The notes under the pieces were generated by a model. The model saw only the letters and a list, made by a program, of their open reading frames with translations. It did no database searches and was not told where the DNA came from. 64,000 nucleotides of DNA, taken from assembly GCA_031291075.1 (NCBI GenBank), contig JARLJS010000134.1:32625-96624 (forward strand), read 5' to 3'. This stretch comes from Nevskia sp. (lineage in GTDB: Bacteria; Pseudomonadota; Gammaproteobacteria; Nevskiales; Nevskiaceae). Position numbers and translations under genes: made by a program. Below, piece after piece: positions 9,446 to 17,442 of the stretch (the stretch's first letter is position 1; each line of letters opens with the position of its first letter).

Positions 9446-10723
9446 TTGAGCGCCGTGGTATCGAGAATCTTGCGGGGTCAGTTGGTCGGTAACGCCTTGT
9501 CCCTTTATGCCGTGCAGGGCCTGAATTACCTGATGCCGCTGCTGATGTTGCCTTTCCTTCTGCGGGTTCTGAGTGCCTCGGGGTACGGCTCGATCATGTT
9601 CGCCCAGTCGCTGCTGGGCTACGCCGGTATTGTCACGGATTTCGGTTTCAACTTGACGGCAGCGCGCGACATCTCGGTGGCGCGCGACGATCCGGAGCGG
9701 GTGGCCCGGGTGTACTGGACCACCATGGCGGCGAAGTCCCTGCTGTTCCTGGTCAGCGGCCTGGTGGTGGGCATGGTGGTGTTCCTCACCCCCGGATTCC
9801 GCGCCGACTGGCCGATCTTCGCGGCATCCGGCCTGATCGTGGTCGGTAACGTCCTGTTCCCTCAGTGGTATTTCCAGGGACTTGAACGGCTCAAGGAGGT
9901 GGCTCTGAGCCAGGCGGTCGCCAAGTGCCTGGTCGCTGCGGCGGCCATTGCCCTGGTGCGTTCGCCGCACGATGTGGTGCTCGCAGCGCTGATATTGTCC
10001 TCCCCGCAATTGATCGGGGCGCTCGCCGCCCTCTGCCTCGGCAAGCGGCTCGCGCCCGCGCGGTTCTACCGGCCCGGCCTCAAGGATATTCGCGAAGCCC
10101 TCGGCGGGAGCTGGCATATGTTCGCCGCCGGCGTGTCGACTTCCCTGTACATGTATACGAACACTTTTCTGCTCGGTCTGATGTGCGGGGAGCAGCAGGT
10201 GGGCTTGTACAGCCTGGCGAACAAGGTGGTGGGGTTCGTGCAGGGGCTCGCCGGCCCGGTGACGCAGGCGGTATTCCCGCGCGCCAGCCTGCTGTTCGAC
10301 CAGCGCAAGGACCAGGCTTGGAATCTTTTGCGGCGCATGGCATGGGTGCTGCTTCCCGTGCTTGGGTTGGCGGCACTCTTGCTGGCCGCGCTGGCACCGC
10401 AGGTGATCGCTGTCCTCGGCGGCGCGTCCTATGTCGCCGCGGTGTCCGTTCTGCGCATCCTGGCGCCGGTGCCCCTGCTGGTGACGGTGGCCACGATCCT
10501 GGCCCAGACCGTGATGGTTAATCTGGGCCTTACGGCGCAGCTCTCCAGGATTTACGCCGTAGTGGGCGTCCTGAACCTGTTGGTTCTGCCCGTCCTGGTT
10601 CATCAATTTGCCGCCGACGGTGCGGCATGGTCGCTGTTGTTCGCCGAGGCGCTGGGGCCGATCCTGATGCTGCGTGTCCTGCGGCAGCACCGGGACGCGC
10701 TCGGCTTGCCCGGCGCGCGTTGA
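9446..10723 (+). CDS. Wzx-type polysaccharide flippase
   Basis: 425 residues with about 12 hydrophobic segments, matching the polysaccharide-transport/MATE-like flippase fold. It opens with LVGNALSLYAVQGLNYLMPLLMLP and has the family's GYGSIMFAQSLLGYAGIVTDFGFNLTAARDIS. I chose TTG at 9446 because AAGGAA (9432-9437) sits 8 bases upstream; the longer frame from 9308 overlaps the divergent gene and adds non-membrane sequence. Family role: flips the undecaprenyl-linked repeat unit across the inner membrane for Wzy-dependent polymerisation. The methyltransferase gene follows after 54 bases on the same strand. Confidence 0.88.
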   Translation: MSAVVSRILRGQLVGNALSLYAVQGLNYLMPLLMLPFLLRVLSASGYGSIMFAQSLLGYAGIVTDFGFNLTAARDISVARDDPERVARVYWTTMAAKSLLFLVSGLVVGMVVFLTPGFRADWPIFAASGLIVVGNVLFPQWYFQGLERLKEVALSQAVAKCLVAAAAIALVRSPHDVVLAALILSSPQLIGALAALCLGKRLAPARFYRPGLKDIREALGGSWHMFAAGVSTSLYMYTNTFLLGLMCGEQQVGLYSLANKVVGFVQGLAGPVTQAVFPRASLLFDQRKDQAWNLLRRMAWVLLPVLGLAALLLAALAPQVIAVLGGASYVAAVSVLRILAPVPLLVTVATILAQTVMVNLGLTAQLSRIYAVVGVLNLLVLPVLVHQFAADGAAWSLLFAEALGPILMLRVLRQHRDALGLPGAR

Positions 10724-10777
10724 TAGCCGGCAGTCCGGCAAACAATCCCCGACCAGATACGCTCAAGAGGAATTTTC

Positions 10778-11437
10778 ATGCTTGCTCGCAACACCAAAGC
10801 CGCCTTCTACACCGTCGCGGGTCCGATGATGCGGACGAACGGGATCCTGTTCCGCCGCTTTCGCGCCCCCAGGAGCGGCGATCTGAAGGTACACCTGGGC
10901 CCGGGCCGCAAGAACTACCTCGACGGCTGGGTCAACGTCGACGCCAATATTTTCACGGGGAAATGCGACGTGTGGGCCGATTTGCGCGACCCGCTTCCCT
11001 TCCACGATGGAACGGTCCGGGCGATGTATTCGCACCATGTCATCGAGCACCTGCCGGATATGACCGCCCATTTCAAGGAGGCATTCCGCTGCCTGGGTTC
11101 CGGCGGCGTCTACAGGGTGGGCGGGCCGAACGGCGATTCGGCCATTGCCAAGTTCGTCGCGAACGATCGGGACTGGTTCGGCGACTTTCCCGACAAGCGG
11201 AGGAGTATCGGGGGCCGCTTCGAGAACTTCATTTTTTGCCGGGGCGAGCACGTCACCATCTTAACGTACTCCTTTCTCGAGGAGCTCCTGACCGACGCGG
11301 GCTTTTCGGATGTCCGGAGCTGCATGCCGGTGAAGGAGACCCACTATCCGGACCTGTTCCGCGATTGCCTCGAAAAGGAGTGGGAATCCGATTTCGAGGT
11401 TCCTCACACGCTGATGGTCGAGGCAGTGAAGCCGTAG
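10778..11437 (+). CDS. SAM-dependent methyltransferase (type 11-like)
   Basis: 219 residues. LKVHLGPGRKNYLDGWVNVDAN is a variant glycine loop of motif I as seen in EPS-associated methyltransferases. It is followed by DLRDPLPFHDGTVRAMYSHHVIEHLPD, the characteristic post-II/post-III region of type 11 enzymes. ATG 10778 has a strong SD (AAGAGGAA, about 10763-10770). Expected to transfer a methyl group from S-adenosylmethionine, probably to a sugar or terminal residue of the polysaccharide, judging from the flippase upstream and the polymerase convergent with it. The methyl acceptor is unknown. Confidence 0.8.
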   Translation: MLARNTKAAFYTVAGPMMRTNGILFRRFRAPRSGDLKVHLGPGRKNYLDGWVNVDANIFTGKCDVWADLRDPLPFHDGTVRAMYSHHVIEHLPDMTAHFKEAFRCLGSGGVYRVGGPNGDSAIAKFVANDRDWFGDFPDKRRSIGGRFENFIFCRGEHVTILTYSFLEELLTDAGFSDVRSCMPVKETHYPDLFRDCLEKEWESDFEVPHTLMVEAVKP

Positions 11438-11479
11438 CGAACCCTTGCGCCCCTTGCTCCGGGCTTGCGGGAGAGCTTG

Positions 11480-12973
11480 TCAGCGCATCAGATTGGCGAT
11501 GCGACGCGCGGGGTCGGGTGGGACGCGCCGGGCTTCCGCGGAAGACGTGCTGTCCGCGCTGGCGGGCTTCACACTGCGCGCCAGGACCAGGTGCAGCAGG
11601 CCGACGGCCAGCATGGACCGCATCCATACGACGTATTGAGGTGCGATCGCCCCTTCGAACCCCAGAACGATTGCCCGCATGGTCACCACCGCAATCATCA
11701 CCCGGGTGAGGGTTGCGGTGGCCGAAAGGTCGAAGCGGGAGCCCAGGAACCCGAACAGCAGGCCGATCGCGAACATGCCTAGCGTGACTCCGGCCCAGCC
11801 GAAGTTCCAGTAAAGCTCGCCGAGGTGCGAGGGTGAAATATAGGTGTCTTCGACCTCCGAAACCTGGAACACCTTGTTCAGCAGCAGACCGGTCTGAACG
11901 TCGGGCTTGTCGCGCCAGACAAGCCTGGGGATGAACGCCGTGACCAACGGCGTCAGCGTGTAGCCGTCCTGGAAACGGACGCCGCGTTCCGTCCCGGAAA
12001 CGATCATGTCGACGCTGCCTTTGAGTGACATGCGTTCGAAGATGGTATTCGCGCGGTCCGGGCCCTTCATGACCTCCTTCTTCGCTTCGAGGGCGCGTTC
12101 GACCGTCGTCAACAGGTTCCGGGCCACCTCGGCGTGGTTCATGCTGTACTGGTCGCGTACCGTCCGGTTGGCTTGCAACACCGGCCACGCCACCATCACG
12201 AAAAGTGCCCCCGCCAACAACCAGCGCCCGGGAATCCTGCCGTCGACCAGCAGCTTGGTCAGGAGCACGATGATCAGGCCGAGCAGGGCGTCGCCCTTGA
12301 TGTCGACTACGAACCCCATCAGAAGCTGGACCAGGACCGCGACGATCAGCACCGGCAGCATGTAAAACCGGCGGTACTTGCTCTGCGCGTAGGCGAGGAT
12401 GAGCATGCCCAGGGGCTGCAGGTAGGTGGCCAGCATATACACGGCGGACATGCCTGCGCCGGCGCCGGCGAGTCCGCGGTGCTGGTTGTCGATCGAGGTG
12501 TCGACGATCACGTAGACCTTGAACTGCCAGGTCAGCCATGTGCTCACTATCCAGAGCAGCCCGCCGGCGAAGACCAGGGTGCTTTCCGGCCAGTCTTTCG
12601 CTGTTCCAGGAGGTGTCGCGCGATTGCCCTGGCAGGCGAGCCGATAACCGGCGAATGCCAATGCACCGCCGATCAGGATCACGAGCTCGGTATTGTTGAC
12701 GATGTCGTCATGCCCGTCAGGCTGCGTCGTTCCGGACATCAGGTTGAAGAAGTCCAGGACGCCGAAGAACAGGAAGTAGACGGCGGAAAAAATGCCCAGC
12801 AGGATATACCGGTCATTGAGCCGACGGATGACCAGGATTGGGCTGGAGCAGAGTGCGAACAGAGCCACCAGATACAGCGGATGGACTCCATTGGCGGGCC
12901 CGCTGAGTGCGCCGACCCCGACGGCCACCAGGAAGAGCAGGTTGGCCGCCAAGTACAAGGCTGTGCGGTTCAT
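11480..12973 (-). CDS. Wzy-like EPS polymerase (multi-span membrane protein)
   Basis: 497 residues from ATG 12973 (MNRTALYLAANLLFLVAVG), almost entirely hydrophobic helices with one large soluble loop (about 195-320), a topology typical of O-antigen/EPS polymerases. Recognisable pieces are FSAVYFLFFGVLDFFNL, a loop with RTVRDQYSMNHAEVARNLLTTVERAL, and PRLVWRDKPDVQTGLLLN just before the later helices. Polymerases of this class diverge strongly, so the call rests on topology, size and context: flippase, chain-length regulator and Wza-type porin are all in the window. Its start overlaps the stop of the acetyltransferase by 4 bases (ATGA), so translation is probably coupled. It ends convergently with the methyltransferase. 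Confidence 0.75.
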   Translation of the reverse strand: MNRTALYLAANLLFLVAVGVGALSGPANGVHPLYLVALFALCSSPILVIRRLNDRYILLGIFSAVYFLFFGVLDFFNLMSGTTQPDGHDDIVNNTELVILIGGALAFAGYRLACQGNRATPPGTAKDWPESTLVFAGGLLWIVSTWLTWQFKVYVIVDTSIDNQHRGLAGAGAGMSAVYMLATYLQPLGMLILAYAQSKYRRFYMLPVLIVAVLVQLLMGFVVDIKGDALLGLIIVLLTKLLVDGRIPGRWLLAGALFVMVAWPVLQANRTVRDQYSMNHAEVARNLLTTVERALEAKKEVMKGPDRANTIFERMSLKGSVDMIVSGTERGVRFQDGYTLTPLVTAFIPRLVWRDKPDVQTGLLLNKVFQVSEVEDTYISPSHLGELYWNFGWAGVTLGMFAIGLLFGFLGSRFDLSATATLTRVMIAVVTMRAIVLGFEGAIAPQYVVWMRSMLAVGLLHLVLARSVKPASADSTSSAEARRVPPDPARRIANLMR

Positions 12974-13557
12974 GTCCCGGGCTCCGGTAGAACCGCGCCT
13001 TCCACCATCTCGCGCTGGAATGGCGGGCGCTGGCCGCGCTGTTGCGCCGGCGAGCCGGCGACCACTGTCCAGTCGGGGACGTCGGCGAGGACGGTGGAGC
13101 GCGCGCCCACTACAGCGCCCGTTCCCACCTTCACTCCCGGCCCGACGAAGGCATCGGCGGCCACCCAGGCTTCCCGCTCGATGACGATGGGGGCTACCAC
13201 CAGCGGCATGGCGGGGTCGCGGTAATCGTGGCTGGCGGTACACAGGTAACTGTACTGACTGACCGTGGCATGAACCCCGAGCGACACGGGCGCCACGCAG
13301 TAACAATCGACATCGTTGGCGAGGCAGCTATGGTCGGCCATGTTCAGATTCCAGGGGGCCCAGACCCTGGCGCGGGGATACGGATGCGCGCCGGCGCCGA
13401 CCTTGGCGCCGAATGCGCGGAGCAGCAGCCGGCGCCAGCCGTGCAGCGGTACCGGGCTCGGACGGTAGAGCAGCAGCCACACCAAGCCCCATAGCGCGCG
13501 GCCAAGCTTGTTGAGGGAGCCGACCCGGGCGACGGTGAGGGGATACGAACGCGTCAT
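12970..13557 (-). CDS. WcaF-like sugar O-acetyltransferase (left-handed beta-helix)
   Basis: 195 residues from ATG 13557 (MTRSYPLTVARVGSLNKLG). The C-terminal two thirds are hexapeptide repeats of the left-handed beta-helix type (AGAHPYPRARVWAPWNLN, VSLGVHATVSQYSYLCTASHDY, REAWVAADAFVGPGVKVGTGAVVGARS, ending VVAGSPAQQR). The catalytic-type His lies in SHDYRD. This is the WcaF/NodL pattern of acetyl-CoA-dependent O-acetyltransferases, which decorate EPS sugars in the cytoplasm. It sits between a family-4 glycosyltransferase (11-base gap) and the polymerase (4-base overlap) in one minus-strand unit. Confidence 0.87.
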   Translation of the reverse strand: MTRSYPLTVARVGSLNKLGRALWGLVWLLLYRPSPVPLHGWRRLLLRAFGAKVGAGAHPYPRARVWAPWNLNMADHSCLANDVDCYCVAPVSLGVHATVSQYSYLCTASHDYRDPAMPLVVAPIVIEREAWVAADAFVGPGVKVGTGAVVGARSTVLADVPDWTVVAGSPAQQRGQRPPFQREMVEGAVLPEPGT

Positions 13558-13568
13558 GGCACCAGGCA

Positions 13569-14759
13569 CTAGGAGTCGAGAGAATTGTCGTTGGACACGA
13601 GGCGCTGGTAAAGCGCCTCCATCTCCCCCGCGACTGCGTCCCAGGACAGGTGGCGGATCGCCGCCTCCCGGCCGCGTCGGCCGAGTTCCCTTCGCCGGGC
13701 GGGGTCGGCCTGCAGCGAGCGGATCGCCTCGGCCAGGGGTTCGGGGTCGCCGCTGGTGACGATGCCCGCGCCAGATTCGCGCACCAGGTCGGCGATGCCG
13801 ACTTCGGGCGAAATGACGACCGGACAGGCCATCGCCATGGCTTCGGCGACGACGTTGCCAAAATTCTCGTTGTAGGACGGCAGCACGAACATCTCGGCGT
13901 GTTCGTAGAGAGCCCATTTGTGCTCGTCGCTGACCGGCCCGACGAAATGCACACGCCCGGCGATCCCGCTGGACCGGGCCATCTCTTCCAGCTTGGCCTG
14001 ATAGCCTTCGTCGTCGTTACCGGCGATTACCAGTGCCAGGTCGGGGATTCGACACCACGCCTGCAGCAGCCGGTCGAGCCCCTTCTTCCAGACGATGCGA
14101 CTGAGAAACAGCGCGTACGGGCGGGCGGCGACGGCCTGGTACGGTCCTGCCGATAGCGGTGGATGAGGCTGTGGCCATTCGACGCCGTTCGGCACGCAGC
14201 ACAACTCCGGAGTGTTCAGCCGCATGGCCTTGATTTCGCTGGATTCGAACTCGGCTGTCACATGCAGCGCGGCCGCCTCGGCGAGGGTCCGCTCCTCGAT
14301 CAGCTTCAGCCATGCGGTCTTCACCCAGCGGCTCTTGCGCCGGATCAGGTCACTCGAAAGCATGCCGCGTGGCGAGACGATATAGGGTACGCCGGCGCTT
14401 CTGGCAGCACGGGCGGCGGCGAAGGTCGGATAGAGGTAAATGGAGTGCAGGTGCACCAGGTCGAAGTCGGCGACGGAGCGTTTGACCTGCCGCTGGAGGT
14501 CCGGGGACCAGTAGAGCCTGCGCAGGGCCGGGACAGGGAAGTAACGAACCTTCACCCCATTCAGGTCGACCGGGCGGTCGGGCGTGGCATCGATGTCGGA
14601 ATCGCCGTCGACGCTGGTGGTGTAGACCTCGATGTCATGCCCGCGCTGCACCAGGGCCTTGGACAAGGCATGTACCGAGCGGATCGGTCCGCCATAGCGG
14701 ACCGCGGGATAGTAGGTGGGAACAACCTGCAAAATCCGCAGTTTTCCTGCTTTTAGCAT
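13569..14759 (-). CDS. Glycosyltransferase family 4
   Basis: 396 residues from ATG 14759 (MLKAGKLRILQVVPTYYPAVRYGG). An in-frame ATG 18 codons upstream at 14813 has GGAAG at a plausible distance, so the start is open. GT-B motifs are clear: YGGPIRSVHALSKALVQRGHDIEVYT at the N-terminus, ALFLSRIVWKKGLDRLLQAW, and ENFGNVVAEAMAMACPVVISPEVG with the E-x7-E signature of retaining GT4 enzymes. It should build the EPS repeat at the cytoplasmic membrane. It is first in the minus-strand unit with acetyltransferase and polymerase and is divergent from the GT2 gene at 14932 across 172 bases. Confidence 0.87.
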   Translation of the reverse strand: MLKAGKLRILQVVPTYYPAVRYGGPIRSVHALSKALVQRGHDIEVYTTSVDGDSDIDATPDRPVDLNGVKVRYFPVPALRRLYWSPDLQRQVKRSVADFDLVHLHSIYLYPTFAAARAARSAGVPYIVSPRGMLSSDLIRRKSRWVKTAWLKLIEERTLAEAAALHVTAEFESSEIKAMRLNTPELCCVPNGVEWPQPHPPLSAGPYQAVAARPYALFLSRIVWKKGLDRLLQAWCRIPDLALVIAGNDDEGYQAKLEEMARSSGIAGRVHFVGPVSDEHKWALYEHAEMFVLPSYNENFGNVVAEAMAMACPVVISPEVGIADLVRESGAGIVTSGDPEPLAEAIRSLQADPARRRELGRRGREAAIRHLSWDAVAGEMEALYQRLVSNDNSLDS

Positions 14760-14931
14760 CGTTGTAACAAAGGCGCCGTAACATGGTCCAGGCGATGTCC
14801 AGTCGCGCGCCATGCTGGCGTTTCTTCCGACCGTGCACCATAAAAAGCGGGGCAGCTGCATGCCCCTGACCGGTTTTTGTAACAAATCCGTCGTTCAGGG
14901 CTTAAGCAACCGCTCCCGCATAGGCTAATAC

Positions 14932-15762
14932 ATGTCTGTTTCAGTTTTAATTCTGACTCTCAACGAGGAGATCAACGTCGGGGCCTGCATCGACTCCCTG
15001 GCCTGGTCCGACGACATCGTCGTGCTGGATTCGATGAGTACGGACCGCACCGTGGAGATCGCTCAGGACAAGGGTGCGCGCGTGGTGCAGCGGCCGTTCG
15101 ACAACTGGTCCGCCCATCAGAACTGGGCGGTGCAGAACATCCAGTTCCGCCATCCCTGGGTGCTCTATTTCGATGCCGACGAGCGTTGTCCCGAGGATCT
15201 GCGTGATGAGGTACTGCAGTGCGCCAAGGCGGATGCCCCGGAAGCCGCGTTCCGCATGCGGCGCAAGGATTTTTTCATGGGCCGCTGGCTGCGGCATGCC
15301 CAGTTGTACCCGACCTGGCTGGTACGCCTGTTCCGGCCGGAGCGCATCCGCTACGAACGGGTGGTCAACCCGGTGGCGAAAGTGCAGGGGGAGACCGGCG
15401 AGCTGCAGGCGCATATCGATCACTACCCGTTCAGCCACGGTCTCTCGCACTGGGTCGCCCGCCACAACCGCTATTCGGACCTGGAAGCGATCGAGGCGCT
15501 GAAGCTCCGGCAGGAGCCGGGCCGGGAGGGAGGCAGCCTGTGGTCGAACGATCCGAACGAGCGCCGCCGAGCGCTCAAGGACCTGTTCTTCCGCCTGCCG
15601 GCGCGTCCCCTGATCAAGTTCGGCTACTACGTGGTGTGGCGGCGCGCGTTCCTGGATGGGCGCGCCGGTTTGACCTACGCCAGCCTGCAGGCGATCTACG
15701 AATACCTGATCGAATGCAAGTCGCAGGAGTTGCTGCGGAAGCAGAAGGGGCTGCCCGTGTGA
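14932..15762 (+). CDS. Glycosyltransferase family 2 (WaaE/KdtX-like)
   Basis: 276 residues with the compact GT-A pattern of the WaaE/KdtX group: SVLILTLNEEINVGACIDSL, VVLDSMSTDRTVEIA, QNWAVQNIQFRHPWVLYFDADERCP (DxD), and ARHNRYSDLEAIEAL near the C-terminus. Known members are beta-1,4-glucosyltransferases acting on LPS core or EPS; the acceptor here is unknown. ATG 14932 has only a weak AGG upstream but starts exactly at the first beta strand. It heads the plus-strand series leading to the exosortase (85-base gap), the phosphoglycosyltransferase and PrsT. Confidence 0.87.
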   Translation: MSVSVLILTLNEEINVGACIDSLAWSDDIVVLDSMSTDRTVEIAQDKGARVVQRPFDNWSAHQNWAVQNIQFRHPWVLYFDADERCPEDLRDEVLQCAKADAPEAAFRMRRKDFFMGRWLRHAQLYPTWLVRLFRPERIRYERVVNPVAKVQGETGELQAHIDHYPFSHGLSHWVARHNRYSDLEAIEALKLRQEPGREGGSLWSNDPNERRRALKDLFFRLPARPLIKFGYYVVWRRAFLDGRAGLTYASLQAIYEYLIECKSQELLRKQKGLPV

Positions 15763-15847
15763 CAGCACGGTGACAACGGTATCGCACGATCGCGTCACAC
15801 AAAAGAAATCAAAGCCCGCTATACAGCGTAACTCCACCGTGCTTCGC

Positions 15848-17431
15848 ATGAGCCAGAGTCCAGACAGTTCCCGCCCGATACACGCGCTGCCGCGATCGAC
15901 TTGGGCGTTTGCATTGGCGGCGCTCGGCATCCTGGCATTGGTATGCCGTACCGGGTTGGGCAAGATGGTCGAGGCCTGGCTGGGCAGCGAGGAGTACAGC
16001 CACGCCATCCTGATCCCGTTCATCGCCGGTTTCCTGGTATGGCAGCGCAAGGACCTGCTCGGGCGGACACCTATGCGGGGTTCCTGGGCGGGCTTTGCCC
16101 TGGTCGGATTCGGCTGCGCGTTGCTGCTGCTGGGGCGGCTGTCGGCGCTGCTGGTGGTGCAGCAGTACGCGCTGCTGGTGGTGGTGTACGGTCTCGTGCT
16201 GGGCCTTGCGGGCTGGCAGGTGGTGCGGCTGCTCGCCATGCCGTTGCTGCTGTTGCTGTTCATGGTGCCGCTGCCGCAGTTCCTGTTGCAGGATTTTTCG
16301 GCAAAGCTTCAGCTCATTTCCTCTCAGTTCGGCGTGGTGCTGATCCGCCTGCTCGGCATCAGCGTCTTCCTCGAAGGCAATGTCATCGATCTCGGCGCCT
16401 ACAAGCTCGAGGTCGCCCAGGCCTGCAGCGGGCTGCGTTATCTGTTTCCGCTGATGACGATCGGCCTCATCCTGGCCTATTTCTACCAGGGTGCGGCGTG
16501 GAAGCGCACTGTCGTGTTCCTGTCCAGCATCCCCATCACCATCTTGATGAACAGCTTCCGCGTCGGCGTGATCGGCGTACTGGTGGAGTTCTGGGGGCCG
16601 CGCATGGCCCAGGGCTTTATCCACGACGCCGAGGGCTGGGTCGTGTTCATGGCGAGCCTGGGCGTGCTGGTGCTGGAGATCAGGCTGCTGGCGCGCGTCG
16701 GCGGCGATCGCCGGCCATGGCGCGAGGTGTTGGGGCTGGGCTTCCCGGAACCCCTTCCGGCCAGCACCGGAAGAATCGAGCATCCGCTGCCGCGCCCACT
16801 GGTGGCGAGCGCTTTGCTGCTGGCCCTGCTGGCCGGCGTCATCGCCCTGTTGCCGGAACGCGCCCAGGCCGCGCCGGCGCGGTCGGCGTTCGCCGGATTT
16901 CCGGACCAGCTCGGCCCCTGGCAAGGGCAACGGCGCGGGATGGAGCGTGAATACCTGGATGCGCTGAAGCTCGACGACTATCTGCTGGCGGACTATGCCC
17001 GTCCCGGTATGACGCCGGTGAACTTCTATGTGGCCTGGTACAACTCCCAGGCCGCCGGCGAGTCCGTGCACTCTCCGCGTTCCTGCATCCCGGGCGGCGG
17101 CTGGCGCATCACCGAGTTCGGCCAGCGCGACCTGGCGCCGCTGCAGGTCTACGGGAAGCCGTTGCGGGTGAACCGCGCGGTGATCGAATACGGCACGCAG
17201 CGGCAGCTCGTCTACTACCTGTTCATGCAGCGCGGGCGGGTGCTGACCAACGAGTACCTGGTGAAGTGGTACCTGTTTCAGGATTCGATCCAGCGCCATC
17301 GCAGCGACGGTGCGCTGGTCCGGTTCGTGTTGCCGCTGAAGGCCGGGCAGAGCCCGGATGACGGCGATGCCGAGCTGCGGGATTTCGTCGGTGCCGCCGT
17401 GCCGAATCTGGGCACCTACGTTCCCGGGTGA
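15848..17431 (+). CDS. Exosortase fused to EpsI domain (XrtD-like)
   Basis: 527 residues from ATG 15848; the frame is open back to GTG 15770, but the added residues are basic and hydrophilic. Residues about 15-290 are a multi-span exosortase: catalytic Cys193 in AQACSGLRYLFP, Arg238 in MNSFRVGVIG and His259 in IHDAEGW, the conserved Cys/Arg/His set. Residues about 345-527 are an EpsI (DUF3485) domain with HSPRSCIPGGGW (Cys413). Family knowledge: exosortases are transpeptidase-like proteases that cut PEP-CTERM-type tails at the inner membrane. XrtD-class enzymes carry a fused EpsI domain and pair with VPLPA-type signals. The substrates in this window have VPVP/VPLP tails, which fits. A TATACA box about 15 bases before the predicted start region is a weak promoter hint. 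Confidence 0.9.
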   Translation: MSQSPDSSRPIHALPRSTWAFALAALGILALVCRTGLGKMVEAWLGSEEYSHAILIPFIAGFLVWQRKDLLGRTPMRGSWAGFALVGFGCALLLLGRLSALLVVQQYALLVVVYGLVLGLAGWQVVRLLAMPLLLLLFMVPLPQFLLQDFSAKLQLISSQFGVVLIRLLGISVFLEGNVIDLGAYKLEVAQACSGLRYLFPLMTIGLILAYFYQGAAWKRTVVFLSSIPITILMNSFRVGVIGVLVEFWGPRMAQGFIHDAEGWVVFMASLGVLVLEIRLLARVGGDRRPWREVLGLGFPEPLPASTGRIEHPLPRPLVASALLLALLAGVIALLPERAQAAPARSAFAGFPDQLGPWQGQRRGMEREYLDALKLDDYLLADYARPGMTPVNFYVAWYNSQAAGESVHSPRSCIPGGGWRITEFGQRDLAPLQVYGKPLRVNRAVIEYGTQRQLVYYLFMQRGRVLTNEYLVKWYLFQDSIQRHRSDGALVRFVLPLKAGQSPDDGDAELRDFVGAAVPNLGTYVPG

Positions 17432-17442
17432 GGTTGGGTGTA

